Position numbers and translations under genes: made by a program. Below, piece after piece: positions 56,344 to 64,000 of a stretch of 64,000 nucleotides of DNA. The notes beneath the pieces were generated by a model, which worked only from the letters and a program-made list of their open reading frames with translations, was not told the DNA's origin and did no database searches. The number at the start of each line of letters is the position of its first letter. Position 1 is the stretch's first letter. Source of the stretch: MED-G116 sp038147495 (GTDB taxonomy: Bacteria > Pseudomonadota > Alphaproteobacteria > Puniceispirillales > Puniceispirillaceae); NCBI GenBank assembly GCA_038147495.1, contig JAYQTT010000009.1, positions 42,830 through 106,829 on the forward strand, read 5' to 3'.

Positions 56344-56982
56344 ATGGTGATTAAGATGGGAACAGGCATGTCAAAGAAATGTACATCGCTACGCCTGAAA
56401 TTGGTGGCAAAAGCTGGCCTTATGGCCACCTTGGCCAGTAATCAGGCGCTTGCTTCCGGCGCAACTGAGCCGGGCCTGCCACAGCTGGATATCAACACTT
56501 GGCCATCACAGATCTTTTGGCTGGTGGTGATCTTCGGGTTTGGCTATCTGGTTATGGCCAAAATCGTGACACCAAAAATCGGCGTTGTTATTGAAGGCCG
56601 TCGTGAACGCCTTGACGAAGATCTTGGCAAGGCGCGCCAAGCAAGTGCGGATGCCGAACGAATTCGTGCCGAATATGAAGCCGGGCTGGAAACAGCACGC
56701 AATGAAGCCGCAGAATTCGCCCGTAAAGCGGCAGCTGAGGCTGCAGCAAAAGCATCCGCTGCCGAGCAAAAGGCAGCCAGCAAACTGGCAACGAAAGTCG
56801 CTGCTGCTGAAAAGAAGCTTGGTGAAGCCCGCGGTGAAGCACTGGACAACCTTAATGCAGTTGCCGCAGAAGCCGCTCTTGATGCTGTCAAAAGCCTTAC
56901 CGGATTGAAAGCCACCAAGGCACAGGCCGAAAAGACGGTGAAATCGATCGCCAAGGCGATGGCACCACAGGAGAGTAACTGA
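56344..56982 (+). CDS. ATP synthase F0 subunit b' (AtpF2/AtpG type)
   Basis: 212 aa. N-terminal hydrophobic span WPSQIFWLVVIFGFGYLVMA, then a long Ala/Glu/Lys coiled coil forming the peripheral stalk. The residues before the span are unusually long and include a signal-like KLVAKAGLMATLASNQALASG. Start options are 56344, 56356 and 56368. It overlaps atpF by one base. Alphaproteobacteria and chloroplasts use two different b-type subunits. Confidence 0.9.
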   Translation: MVIKMGTGMSKKCTSLRLKLVAKAGLMATLASNQALASGATEPGLPQLDINTWPSQIFWLVVIFGFGYLVMAKIVTPKIGVVIEGRRERLDEDLGKARQASADAERIRAEYEAGLETARNEAAEFARKAAAEAAAKASAAEQKAASKLATKVAAAEKKLGEARGEALDNLNAVAAEAALDAVKSLTGLKATKAQAEKTVKSIAKAMAPQESN

Positions 56983-57467
56983 TGGACGGTATCGTAATGG
57001 AATCGGTATGGGTTGCCGTCGGTTTTGTCGTTTTCGTTGCCCTTGTTTGGCGTAAAGTCGGCGCCGCACTGAGCAGCATGCTCGATGAGCGTTCAGACAA
57101 GATCAAAGCCGATCTTGATGAGGCGCGTGCACTGCGTGATGCGGCACTTGAAGAATTGCACAACTTCCAGCGTCTCCACAGGGAAGCCGCTGAAGAGGCC
57201 AAGGCAATCTTGAAAACCGCCGAAGCGACAGCCGAGCGCATTCGTGAAAACGCCGAGAAAGCCGCTGCAGAGACGGTGAAGCGTCGCGAAATTCAGGCGC
57301 AAGCCAAGATACAAGCGGCCGAAACAGCGTTGGTAAATGAACTTCGTGAGCGCGCCGCAAAGCTGGCGGTGGCAACAGCGACTGAAATCATCACCTCCAA
57401 GCTTGATGAAAAAACAAGTCTTGAACTGGTCGACAACGCCGCAGCCGAGATTGAAAAGCTGAATTAG
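56982..57467 (+). CDS. atpF: ATP synthase F0 subunit b
   Basis: 161 aa. Short N-terminal span MESVWVAVGFVVFVALVW, then charged coiled coil (SDKIKADLDEARALRDAALE, EEAKAILKTAEATAERI). Partner of the b' subunit. Ends the F0 operon; the F1 genes are elsewhere. Confidence 0.93.
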   Translation: MDGIVMESVWVAVGFVVFVALVWRKVGAALSSMLDERSDKIKADLDEARALRDAALEELHNFQRLHREAAEEAKAILKTAEATAERIRENAEKAAAETVKRREIQAQAKIQAAETALVNELRERAAKLAVATATEIITSKLDEKTSLELVDNAAAEIEKLN

Positions 57468-57498
57468 TCAGCCGCGATAATTTACGGAAAATATAAAG

Positions 57499-57525
57499 CG
57501 CCGATCCGGGATCACCGGGTCGGCG
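57499..57525. terminator. Hairpin between atpF and the convergent lipoprotein gene
   Basis: Stem CGCCGATCCGG / CCGGGTCGGCG (57499-57509 and 57515-57525) with a GATCA loop and one wobble pair. It follows the atpF stop by 31 bases and overlaps the stop of the convergent lipoprotein gene. The T-run is weak, so efficiency is uncertain. Confidence 0.6.
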
Positions 57526-57982
57526 TTAACATTAGGACAAGACGCTGATCAGGCGCGAGGTCGAACTCTATCTCAGCTACCGGATAGTCAGTCGCCAGAC
57601 CTTTTCTAAAGCCAATCCGATAACCGAACGCTTCGGTAGATACGACCTCATCGTCCGGCCCCACAATCGCCGCAGCCATGCCAATGACCGCAACGTCTGC
57701 GTCACTTCCTTCGGTGAGATCCCGCTTAACCTTCAGACCCGCCGCTACGGCAACATGGGTATCTCCATTGCCTTTGCGCGTGCAGGTGGCGTTCACCCCG
57801 TTGAAACGAACATCGATCAGATGACCAAGATTATCCGTCTTGCCAAATGCCTCGGTCGCTTCAACCGGTGCAGTAATCGAAGGGCAGGCCACCAGCTCGT
57901 TCTTGGCGCAGGACGTAAGGCTTGCCATCGTGAGCGAAAGGCCAAGCAGATAGATCGGAATGCGTGTTTTTTGAGATGTCAT
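57512..57982 (-). CDS. Predicted lipoprotein of unknown function
   Basis: 156 aa. Hydrophobic signal IYLLGLSLTMASLTSC with Cys25 as the lipobox cysteine. The mature part is mostly beta-rich with DVRFNGVNATCTRKGNG and VIGMAAAIVGPDDEVV; the second cysteine is in ATCTRK. I do not recognise the family with certainty. It converges on atpF and is divergent from ispH across about 70 bases. Confidence 0.7.
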   Translation of the reverse strand: MTSQKTRIPIYLLGLSLTMASLTSCAKNELVACPSITAPVEATEAFGKTDNLGHLIDVRFNGVNATCTRKGNGDTHVAVAAGLKVKRDLTEGSDADVAVIGMAAAIVGPDDEVVSTEAFGYRIGFRKGLATDYPVAEIEFDLAPDQRLVLMLTPTR

Positions 57983-58053
57983 GGCCGCATCCTAACCGGT
58001 TTTTATGCGAACAGCAATTGACCTTGGAAGCTTTATCGCGCATGAACTAGGGC

Positions 58054-59007
58054 ATGATTGAGAGCCGAAAAATTCTGCGTCTAGCCGCGCCGCGCGGGTT
58101 TTGTGCCGGCGTTGATCGTGCAGTGAAGATCGTCGAGACAGCGTTGGAGAAATTCGGTGCGCCAGTATATGTGCGGCATGAGATCGTGCATAACCGTACA
58201 GTCGTTGACCGTCTGGCCGCGATGGGCGCTGTCTTTGTCGAGGAACTTGACGAAGTGCCTCAAGGTGCAGCGGTTGTCTTTTCCGCGCATGGTGTCTCAC
58301 GCGCTGTGGTCACCGAGGCAGATGATCGCAAGCTAATCGCCGTTGATGCCACCTGCCCGCTGGTGACAAAGGTCCATATCGAAACAAGGCGGCACGCGGC
58401 AAACAAACGGCATGTCCTGCTGATTGGTCATGCCGGCCATCCCGAAGTCGAAGGCACAATGGGTCAGGTCGAAGATGGTGAAATCACCCTTGTCGAAACC
58501 GTTGAAGACGCCCGAACAGTCACTCCACCGAATGACTGTGAGCTTGCCTTTGCCACGCAGACAACATTGTCGGTTGACGACACTGCCGAGATCATTTCAA
58601 TCCTGCAATTCCGCTTTCCCGAGATTACCGGCCCGCGCGGTGAGGATATTTGTTACGCCACCACCAACCGACAGAATGCCGTCAAGGCGGTTGCTGATGG
58701 GCTTGATCTGATGCTGGTTGTTGGTGCCGAAAATTCTTCCAATTCAAAACGGCTGGTCGAGGTGGCATTGCGCGCCGGCGCCAAACAGGCACAGCTGGTT
58801 GCCGACAAAACCGCCGTTGACTGGCAAATGGTGGAGAACGCGCAAAAGATTGGCATCTCGGCCGGTGCGTCAGCGCCAGAAAGCGTAGTGCGCGACCTGA
58901 TCGCTGAAATACAGGCCCGTTTTGATACGGAAATGGATGAAAACGCGCTGATCGAAGAAAACATCACTTTCAAATTGCCAGCCATTCTGACTGCGCCGGT
59001 GTCCTGA
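58054..59007 (+). CDS. ispH: 4-hydroxy-3-methylbut-2-enyl diphosphate reductase
   Basis: Last step of the MEP pathway, 317 aa. The three cluster cysteines are seen: C17 in PRGFCAGVDRAV, about C101 in DATCPLVTKVH, about C200 in ICYATTNRQNAV. VVFSAHGVSRAV and HAGHPEVEGTMGQ are further family blocks. thrB begins three bases later. Confidence 0.96.
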   Translation: MIESRKILRLAAPRGFCAGVDRAVKIVETALEKFGAPVYVRHEIVHNRTVVDRLAAMGAVFVEELDEVPQGAAVVFSAHGVSRAVVTEADDRKLIAVDATCPLVTKVHIETRRHAANKRHVLLIGHAGHPEVEGTMGQVEDGEITLVETVEDARTVTPPNDCELAFATQTTLSVDDTAEIISILQFRFPEITGPRGEDICYATTNRQNAVKAVADGLDLMLVVGAENSSNSKRLVEVALRAGAKQAQLVADKTAVDWQMVENAQKIGISAGASAPESVVRDLIAEIQARFDTEMDENALIEENITFKLPAILTAPVS

Positions 59008-59010
59008 CAG

Positions 59011-59976
59011 ATGGCCGTTTATACAACAGTCGATGATGACGCGCTTCATCTGTTTCTTGGCAAATATGACCTTGGCAATGTTCTCAGCTTTGCTGGCATC
59101 GCCGAAGGGGTTGAGAATTCCAACTATCTTCTGCGTACAGACCGCGCCAATTACATCCTGACACTCTATGAAAAGCGCGTTGACCCAACGGATCTGCCAT
59201 TTTTTCTTGAATTGATGGAAACATTGGCGAAGGCGGGAATGAATTGCCCGCTGCCGGTGCATGCCAGCGATGGAACGGTGCTGCAGGAGCTTGAAGGGCG
59301 GCCATGCGCCATATTCACCTTTCTTGATGGCACATGGTCACGCCATCCAAACCGGGATAAATGCGCCGCACTTGGCAAGGCCCTGGCCCAGATGCATCTG
59401 AACGCCGCGGCGATGACGCGAAGCCGGCCGAATGCACTTGGCCCGCTTGCCTGGCAACCGCTCTTCAGCGAGGTCAAAGACCACGCAGATGACCTTGGAA
59501 CCGGTATGGCCACGCAAATTCAGGAACGCCTTGATGCCATTATCGCGGCCTGGCCAACCGGCCTGCCAGAGGGTGTCATCCACGCCGATCTGTTTCCGAA
59601 CAATGTGCTTTTTATCGGCGACAAACTTACCGGCCTGATTGATTTCTATTTTGCCTGCAATGATATCTTTGCCTATGACCTCGGTATCTGCATCAACAGC
59701 TGGTGTTTTGAGGCTGATGGCAGCTTTAATCTGACAAAATCGCGCGCAATGATCCGCGGATATAACGAGATACGCCCGCTGTCCGTTGCCGAAAGCGAGG
59801 CCATTCCGGTGCTTGCCGCAGGCTCGGCCATGCGCTTTTTTCTGACAAGGCTATATGACTGGATTCACACACCGGCAGACGCGCTGGTCAGTCCAAAGGA
59901 TCCAATGGAATATTGGGCAATCCTTCGTTTTCACCAGTCGGTTTCCGGAACCGGTGCCTATGGAATAGACGTCTAA
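59011..59976 (+). CDS. thrB: Homoserine kinase (ThrB, APH-fold type)
   Basis: 321 aa. Phosphotransferase of the aminoglycoside-kinase fold used by proteobacteria for threonine synthesis. Blocks: GIAEGVENSNYLLRT, LPEGVIHADLFPNNVLF with catalytic Asp, LIDFYFACNDIFAYDLGICI. The common ispH-thrB-rnhA order supports this over other kinases. Confidence 0.93.
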   Translation: MAVYTTVDDDALHLFLGKYDLGNVLSFAGIAEGVENSNYLLRTDRANYILTLYEKRVDPTDLPFFLELMETLAKAGMNCPLPVHASDGTVLQELEGRPCAIFTFLDGTWSRHPNRDKCAALGKALAQMHLNAAAMTRSRPNALGPLAWQPLFSEVKDHADDLGTGMATQIQERLDAIIAAWPTGLPEGVIHADLFPNNVLFIGDKLTGLIDFYFACNDIFAYDLGICINSWCFEADGSFNLTKSRAMIRGYNEIRPLSVAESEAIPVLAAGSAMRFFLTRLYDWIHTPADALVSPKDPMEYWAILRFHQSVSGTGAYGIDV

Positions 59977-59981
59977 AGTCG

Positions 59982-60419
59982 ATGAGTGCAGCGGTTACCC
60001 TTCATACAGATGGATCATGCCTGAACAATCCCGGGCCGGGAGGCTGGGCCGCAATCCTTCAATGGAACGGCAATGAAAAGGAACTCTCCGGCGCGGTACC
60101 GGACACCACAAACAATCGTATGGAGCTTCTGGCCGCAATTGAGGGACTTCGCGCGCTTAGTCGACCTGTTGAGGTTAATCTGCATACCGACAGCAAATAT
60201 GTGATGGATGGCGTCACCAAATGGATGGATCGTTGGCGGCGCAATGGATGGAAAACGGCCGCCAAAAAACCGGTCGCCAATCAGGATTTATGGCAGGAAC
60301 TGGACGCGGCAATGCAACCGCATCACATCAACTGGCATTGGGTCAAAGGACACGCTGGAGACCCGTTGAACGAACGCTGTGACGAGCTTGCCCGCACCGC
60401 CGCAATGACGTTGCGATAA
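59982..60419 (+). CDS. rnhA: Ribonuclease HI
   Basis: 145 aa. All four carboxylates are present in LHTDGSCLNNPGPGGWAAIL, NNRMELLAAIEGLRAL, LHTDSKYVMDG and GHAGDPLNERCDELA. The start at 59982 (MSAAVTLH) is six bases after the thrB stop; 59913 would overlap thrB. Confidence 0.96.
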   Translation: MSAAVTLHTDGSCLNNPGPGGWAAILQWNGNEKELSGAVPDTTNNRMELLAAIEGLRALSRPVEVNLHTDSKYVMDGVTKWMDRWRRNGWKTAAKKPVANQDLWQELDAAMQPHHINWHWVKGHAGDPLNERCDELARTAAMTLR

Positions 60420-60431
60420 GGGCCTTTATCA

Positions 60432-60455
60432 GGGGCGCCTGATGAAAAGCGCCCC
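60432..60455. terminator. Hairpin between rnhA and peroxiredoxin gene
   Basis: Stem GGGGCGC / GCGCCCC (60432-60438 and 60449-60455) between two convergent genes. There is no immediate T-run; an AT-rich stretch follows after 10-20 bases. It could serve as a shared weak terminator. Confidence 0.45.
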
Positions 60456-60495
60456 CAAATTCCAATATATTTTTAAAGGTCTGATATGTGCCGGA

Positions 60496-60975
60496 TCAAA
60501 GTTGCTGTAGCACATGAAGAGCACCCGACACTTCAAAAGCGCCAACTTCCTCTTCAAATACCTTTGTCACTTTGCCGTCATCGATGATCATCGCACAGCG
60601 TGACGCCCGCACGCCCATAATCGCACCCATATCGCGGTCGAGGCCAAGCGCCTTGGTCAACGCTGCATGCGGATCGGCAAGCATGTCTATCTTGTCTTCC
60701 ACCTCAAGCGCGTCACCCCACGCCTTCATAACATGGGCATCATTGACCGCCAGACAGGCAATACGGTCGACACCGGCGGCCTTCAGCTCGTCATAATGTT
60801 CCAGATAGGTTGGCAGATGCCGTGCCGAACAGGTTGGCGTAAAGGCACCGGGAAGCGCGAATAATACGGTACGCCCTTCGCCAAAATAGCTGTCACTTGA
60901 ATGCTCATCGATACCGTCTTCAGTCTTGATCTGGAAAGTCACCGATGGGATGCTCTGGCCTGCTTCAATTGTCAT
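60496..60975 (-). CDS. Peroxiredoxin (Prx5/AhpC-TSA type)
   Basis: 159 aa. Peroxidatic Cys49 in ALPGAFTPTCSARHLP, the Prx5-subfamily signature. Resolving chemistry is not evident. Later blocks: IACLAVNDAHVMKAWG and GVRASRCAMIIDDGKV. The start at 60975 (MTIEAGQS) is preferred over 61017. H2O2 from sarcosine oxidase is one possible load on such an enzyme in this genome (inference). Confidence 0.92.
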   Translation of the reverse strand: MTIEAGQSIPSVTFQIKTEDGIDEHSSDSYFGEGRTVLFALPGAFTPTCSARHLPTYLEHYDELKAAGVDRIACLAVNDAHVMKAWGDALEVEDKIDMLADPHAALTKALGLDRDMGAIMGVRASRCAMIIDDGKVTKVFEEEVGAFEVSGALHVLQQL

Positions 60976-61053
60976 GGTATGGTCTCTCTGGATGATCGGA
61001 TGGTGCGACAGGCACATCCTTTAAAATGGTGGGAACGCCCCACTTTCAGCCCT

Positions 61054-63082
61054 TCATTTGGGTGTATTTTGCGCCGATTCAAGAGCATCAAGAACCAACT
61101 GCCCTGTCAGCAATTCGGGCAAAACCAACCCATCAGGAACAGCCGGCCCATAAACCGCATCAAACGGAATGCCAAATCTGTCAAAAGATGCCAGATAATC
61201 TGCAATTGACGGGTCTGGACGGGTCCAGTCAGCCTGCATTGCCACCAAATCGCCCTGTGCCTGCATTTGCGCAATCGTGCCACTCACCGGCATTCGCTCA
61301 AGCACCAGCGTCTTGTTTGCTTTACAGGTGATGCACCAGTCAGCCGTCACATCAACAAAGACAATTTTCCCTGAAGCAACAAGGCCGGGCACTTTGTCCG
61401 GATCAAATTTTTGCCACGCAATCTGTCCGGTATCATTCGTTGTCATCTGGTCCGTTTGGCCCGGGGATGGCCCAAGCAATGTCATCATGATGCTGCCAAG
61501 CCACACCACCGTGGCCAGAAGCAATATCGCAAGGCACCGCTTCATCCATACCATCCATGGCCCGGGTCGTGGCAGGATGCGTACCATCTCGGGAAACGCC
61601 GCAACTACCAGCCATGGCAAGGCAAGGCCAAAGCCCATGGACAGGAACACGGCAAACAACATGACCGCATCACCGGTCAAGGCAACCGTTACTGCCGTGC
61701 CGACAAAGGGTGCCGAACAGGGTGTTGCCAGAATGGTTGCCAGCATTCCTGACAGGAAATTTCCGGCCATGCCGTTGCCAGCGGTCGGTCCGGACGGTCT
61801 GGCAAGCCGCGCCGCAAAGGCCGGAACCGGAATCGTCAGCATATCTGTAAGGCTCAAGGCAAATACCCCAAGCAAGACCATCATCACGCCGAGAAAGACC
61901 GGGCTTTGAAATTGTATTCCCCAGCCAACCTGCCCACCGGCATAGCGGACAAGCAAAAGCGCGAGGGCCAATAGAATGAAACTGGTCACAATGCCTGCCG
62001 CACCGGCCAGAAACCCGCGTCTCAGCACCTGCCGATCCTGTCCCTGAAGGCCTAGAACTGAAGACAGTTTTAGCGCCAGAACCGGCAACACACATGGCAT
62101 CAGGTTAAGGATCAGGCCACCAAGCATGGCAATGGCGATTGTCAGAAGAACGCCGCGCCACCACCCCCGATCCGGCGGCGGACCTGTCACCAAAGGTGCA
62201 ATATTGACGGCAAATTCAGCCGCCTCATCACCGGCGACAACAGTCAGCGTCGCTGGTCCTCCGGCAAATGTCACGCCCTTTGCCGTTGCGGTTTCAATGC
62301 GATATCCACCCGCCACCGCAACCGGCGCCTTAAAGGCCACCCCATCAAACCCCTCGACAAATATATCATCGACAGCGGGCGCGCCATCGGCCAGCCGGAT
62401 GAACAGCGTCCCATGATCCAGACCAACCGACTCGACAGCCAGATTTGGCCCACTGGCGGCACGTCCACCTACCCCCGCCTTGCGTGGAATTTGTGCGGCG
62501 TATCTGGCGATTTCGCGCGCATGAGGAGAGCTTGTCGCCGGTCCATCCGGCAACAACAGTGATAATGCCCCCTCTACCGGCACACAAATATCAGCGCAAA
62601 CAAGCGCCTCCATTCGCGCGGAAATCTGTACCAGCCCACCGACAGCATGACCCTGCACATCTAACGGCAGAATCACATGATCCTGATATCCGAAATTATC
62701 AAAACCAAACACATTGAACCGTTTTGGCAACGGCCATCTCAGGGTCGCTTCAAGGTTTGGGGTCGGACTGTCAGAAAAGTCGAGGCTCGGTGGAAGTCCG
62801 GCTTCACCGGGTGTGCGCCAATAAATCTTCCATCCCGGCGCCACTCTGAACTCAAGACCAAGCGGCAACGTCTCCAGACTTCCGGTTGCCTCAACCGCCG
62901 AGACGAGCCGTGCTTCGGCAATTGCCGGATCACCTGCCATTCGCTCGGCTGGCGAGTGCGGCGGTGCCGGAAAATTCCGCAACAAACACGCACAGCGAGA
63001 CCACAACAGAAAATACGAACGCGCATCTAACGGCCGACAGCCCTAATTGCACAAGGCAGAAATTCAGGGTTGTATCTTCCAT
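61054..63082 (-). CDS. DsbD-family thiol:disulfide interchange protein (apparent frameshift in signal region)
   Basis: Transfers electrons from cytoplasm to periplasmic thiols. The main frame (61054-63006) has an N-terminal periplasmic domain, a membrane core with LLTIAIAMLGGLILNLMPCV and eight or so spans, and a C-terminal thioredoxin domain with DVTADWCITCKANKTLVLE. The main frame lacks a signal peptide. A good one (MEDTTLNFCLVQLGL, then hydrophobic, ending TAALA) begins at 63082 in another frame and ends at 62930. Removing one base near 62950 would join them. Supports cytochrome c maturation alongside ccmABCD. Confidence 0.85.
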
Positions 63083-63195
63083 AATGGACATTTCCAATTG
63101 ATGCCGCCAAAAAGCCCGGACCAAAGCGTTGTCTTTTCGGGCTTTACCGTTGACCGGATTACTGTCTGAGCTATGACATGGCCAAAGGACAAGAA

Positions 63196-63805
63196 ATGAG
63201 CACCTCGCCTCAAACAGACTATTCATCGAGAATGTAGTGTGAGTTGGCACGATATATCATTGCGGGGCAGCTGCTTGTTGCCAGCCCACATATGGACGAC
63301 ACGCGATTTGCCAAATCCGTGATCATGATGTGCCAGCACGACACACAATCGGCCATGGGCCTTGTGATCAATAAACAAGCCAGCAATCTGAAGCTTGGCG
63401 ACATATATGAAAAACTTGAAATCGGCACACCGCGCTTTGCTGCGACCAATCCGGTTCACATCGGCGGTCCAGTTGAGAGCAACCGGGGATTCGTCCTTCA
63501 TTCACAGGACCATATGTTGCCCGAAAGCATGTCCATCACACATGAAATCGGCCTGACATCGAGCAGTGGATATATTGCGCGACATCACCAATGGAACCGG
63601 CCCCTGTCATTCGATTGTCTCGCTTGGTTGTGCCGGCTGGAGTGCAGGGCAACTTGATCGTGAGATGAGTGAAAATGTGTGGTTGAACCTTGCCGGCCTC
63701 GGCCGATCTGGTTTTACCTATGACCGCGAGACCCTGTGGCAAAAGGCGTTCGACCTTATCGGTATTGACCCCGCCTATTTTGCAGGCACAGCCGGAAACG
63801 CATAG
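63196..63805 (+). pseudogene. YqgE/AlgH (UPF0301) gene with two lesions
   Basis: Two overlapping frames make one UPF0301 protein: AGQLLVASPHMDDTRFAKSV to HEIGLTSS (63244-63657 frame), then DILRDITNGTGPCHSIVSLG to the end WQKAFDLIGIDPAYF (63566-63805 frame). Deleting the A at 63565 restores LTSS-VDILRDITNG. Upstream in the first frame, ATG at 63196 runs 13 codons into a TAG at 63235-63237 before the conserved start. TTG at 63244 could also serve but has no clear ribosome binding site. It could be a real pseudogene or sequence error. Divergent from dsbD-like. Confidence 0.78.
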
Positions 63806-63829
63806 TCCTGCAGATTATCCGCCATCCGT

Positions 63830-64000
63830 TCAGGCGGCGAGTGCCGCCGCTAAAGCATCATTCGACATGATCTTGGTTGACGGCCCGACAGCGGCAAGCG
63901 CTGGCGCACCGGACGTGATCAAACGCTGGACAACCCGGCTGATCTTGGCTGCGTCCACATCGTCAATCGCCGCCAGCATCACCTGATCATCAACCGGCTT
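63830..64000 (-). CDS. C-terminal fragment of an M16-family peptidase
   Basis: Partial gene entering from the right edge; stop at 63830-63832. About 56 codons are read: VMLAAIDDVDAAKISRVVQR, LITSGAPALAAVGPSTK, then SNDALAAALAA. This is how mitochondrial-processing-peptidase-like M16 proteins end (helix, then a PALAAVGP strand). The Zn motif would be outside the window. Converges on the yqgE/algH gene. Confidence 0.72.
   Translation of the reverse strand, partial: KPVDDQVMLAAIDDVDAAKISRVVQRLITSGAPALAAVGPSTKIMSNDALAAALAA

Overview
The window is a gene-dense chromosomal segment of an alphaproteobacterium. The gene content and order point that way: heterotetrameric sarcosine oxidase soxBDAG, an imuA-imuB mutagenesis cassette behind a GTTC-N7-GTTC LexA box, ccmABCD, a CarD regulator beside a 7Fe ferredoxin and a SUV3-like helicase, DUF1491, DUF1674, rsmB-heparinase-purH, mutY-DUF721-DsbA-SMC, and an F0 operon with paired b subunits. 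The methylated-amine catabolism and medium GC suggest a marine lineage, possibly SAR116-like; that is an inference and not a species call. I see no phage, insertion sequence, CRISPR array, rRNA or convincing tRNA.

Layout. 1-2.4 kb: imuB (runs off the left edge, frameshifted) and imuA under a LexA box. 2.5-13.7 kb: an M20 amidohydrolase, then soxB-soxD-soxA-soxG, facing a second unit of a dimethylglycine/sarcosine dehydrogenase-like flavoprotein and a non-pyrrolysine MttB-family methyltransferase. 13.8-31 kb: housekeeping genes (pdxH, a glycine-zipper protein, fabI, aroC, tlyA, dxs, ispA, xseB, an XRE regulator, pip, carD, fdxA, terB-like, Hsp15-like S4 protein, SUV3-like helicase, aconitase). 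31.4-33.8 kb: ccmABCD. 33.8-39.6 kb: a corrinoid methyl-transfer cluster on the minus strand (corrinoid protein, DUF1638 protein, PF13769-type small protein, MetF-like reductase, methyl-THF:corrinoid methyltransferase, ferredoxin/ASKHA reactivase). 39.7-64 kb: yciB, dusA, DUF1491, DUF1674, rsmB, heparinase-like, chrA, purH, mutY, DUF721, DsbA-like, smc, atpI-B-E-F'-F, a lipoprotein, ispH, thrB, rnhA, peroxiredoxin, dsbD-like, yqgE/algH, and the tail of an M16 peptidase.

How the genes work together. The most coherent story is oxygen-tolerant stripping of methyl groups from a quaternary or tertiary amine. An MttB homologue would move a methyl group to the corrinoid protein. The MtrH/MtgA-like enzyme would pass it to tetrahydrofolate, the MetF-like enzyme would oxidise methyl-THF, and the ferredoxin/ASKHA protein would reactivate oxidised cobalamin. 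The dimethylglycine dehydrogenase-like protein and sarcosine oxidase would take the remaining N-methyl groups to methylene-THF. Glycine betaine is the simplest substrate but the sequence does not prove it. Two small families in this cluster (DUF1638 and the so-called virulence factor family) have no assigned role, and several proteins of the pathway carry very basic tails.

Four otherwise conserved genes (imuB, the SUV3-like helicase, dsbD-like, yqgE/algH) each need one single-base frame correction to give a full-length family product. Either the assembly has indel errors or several genes are decaying; raw reads would decide.
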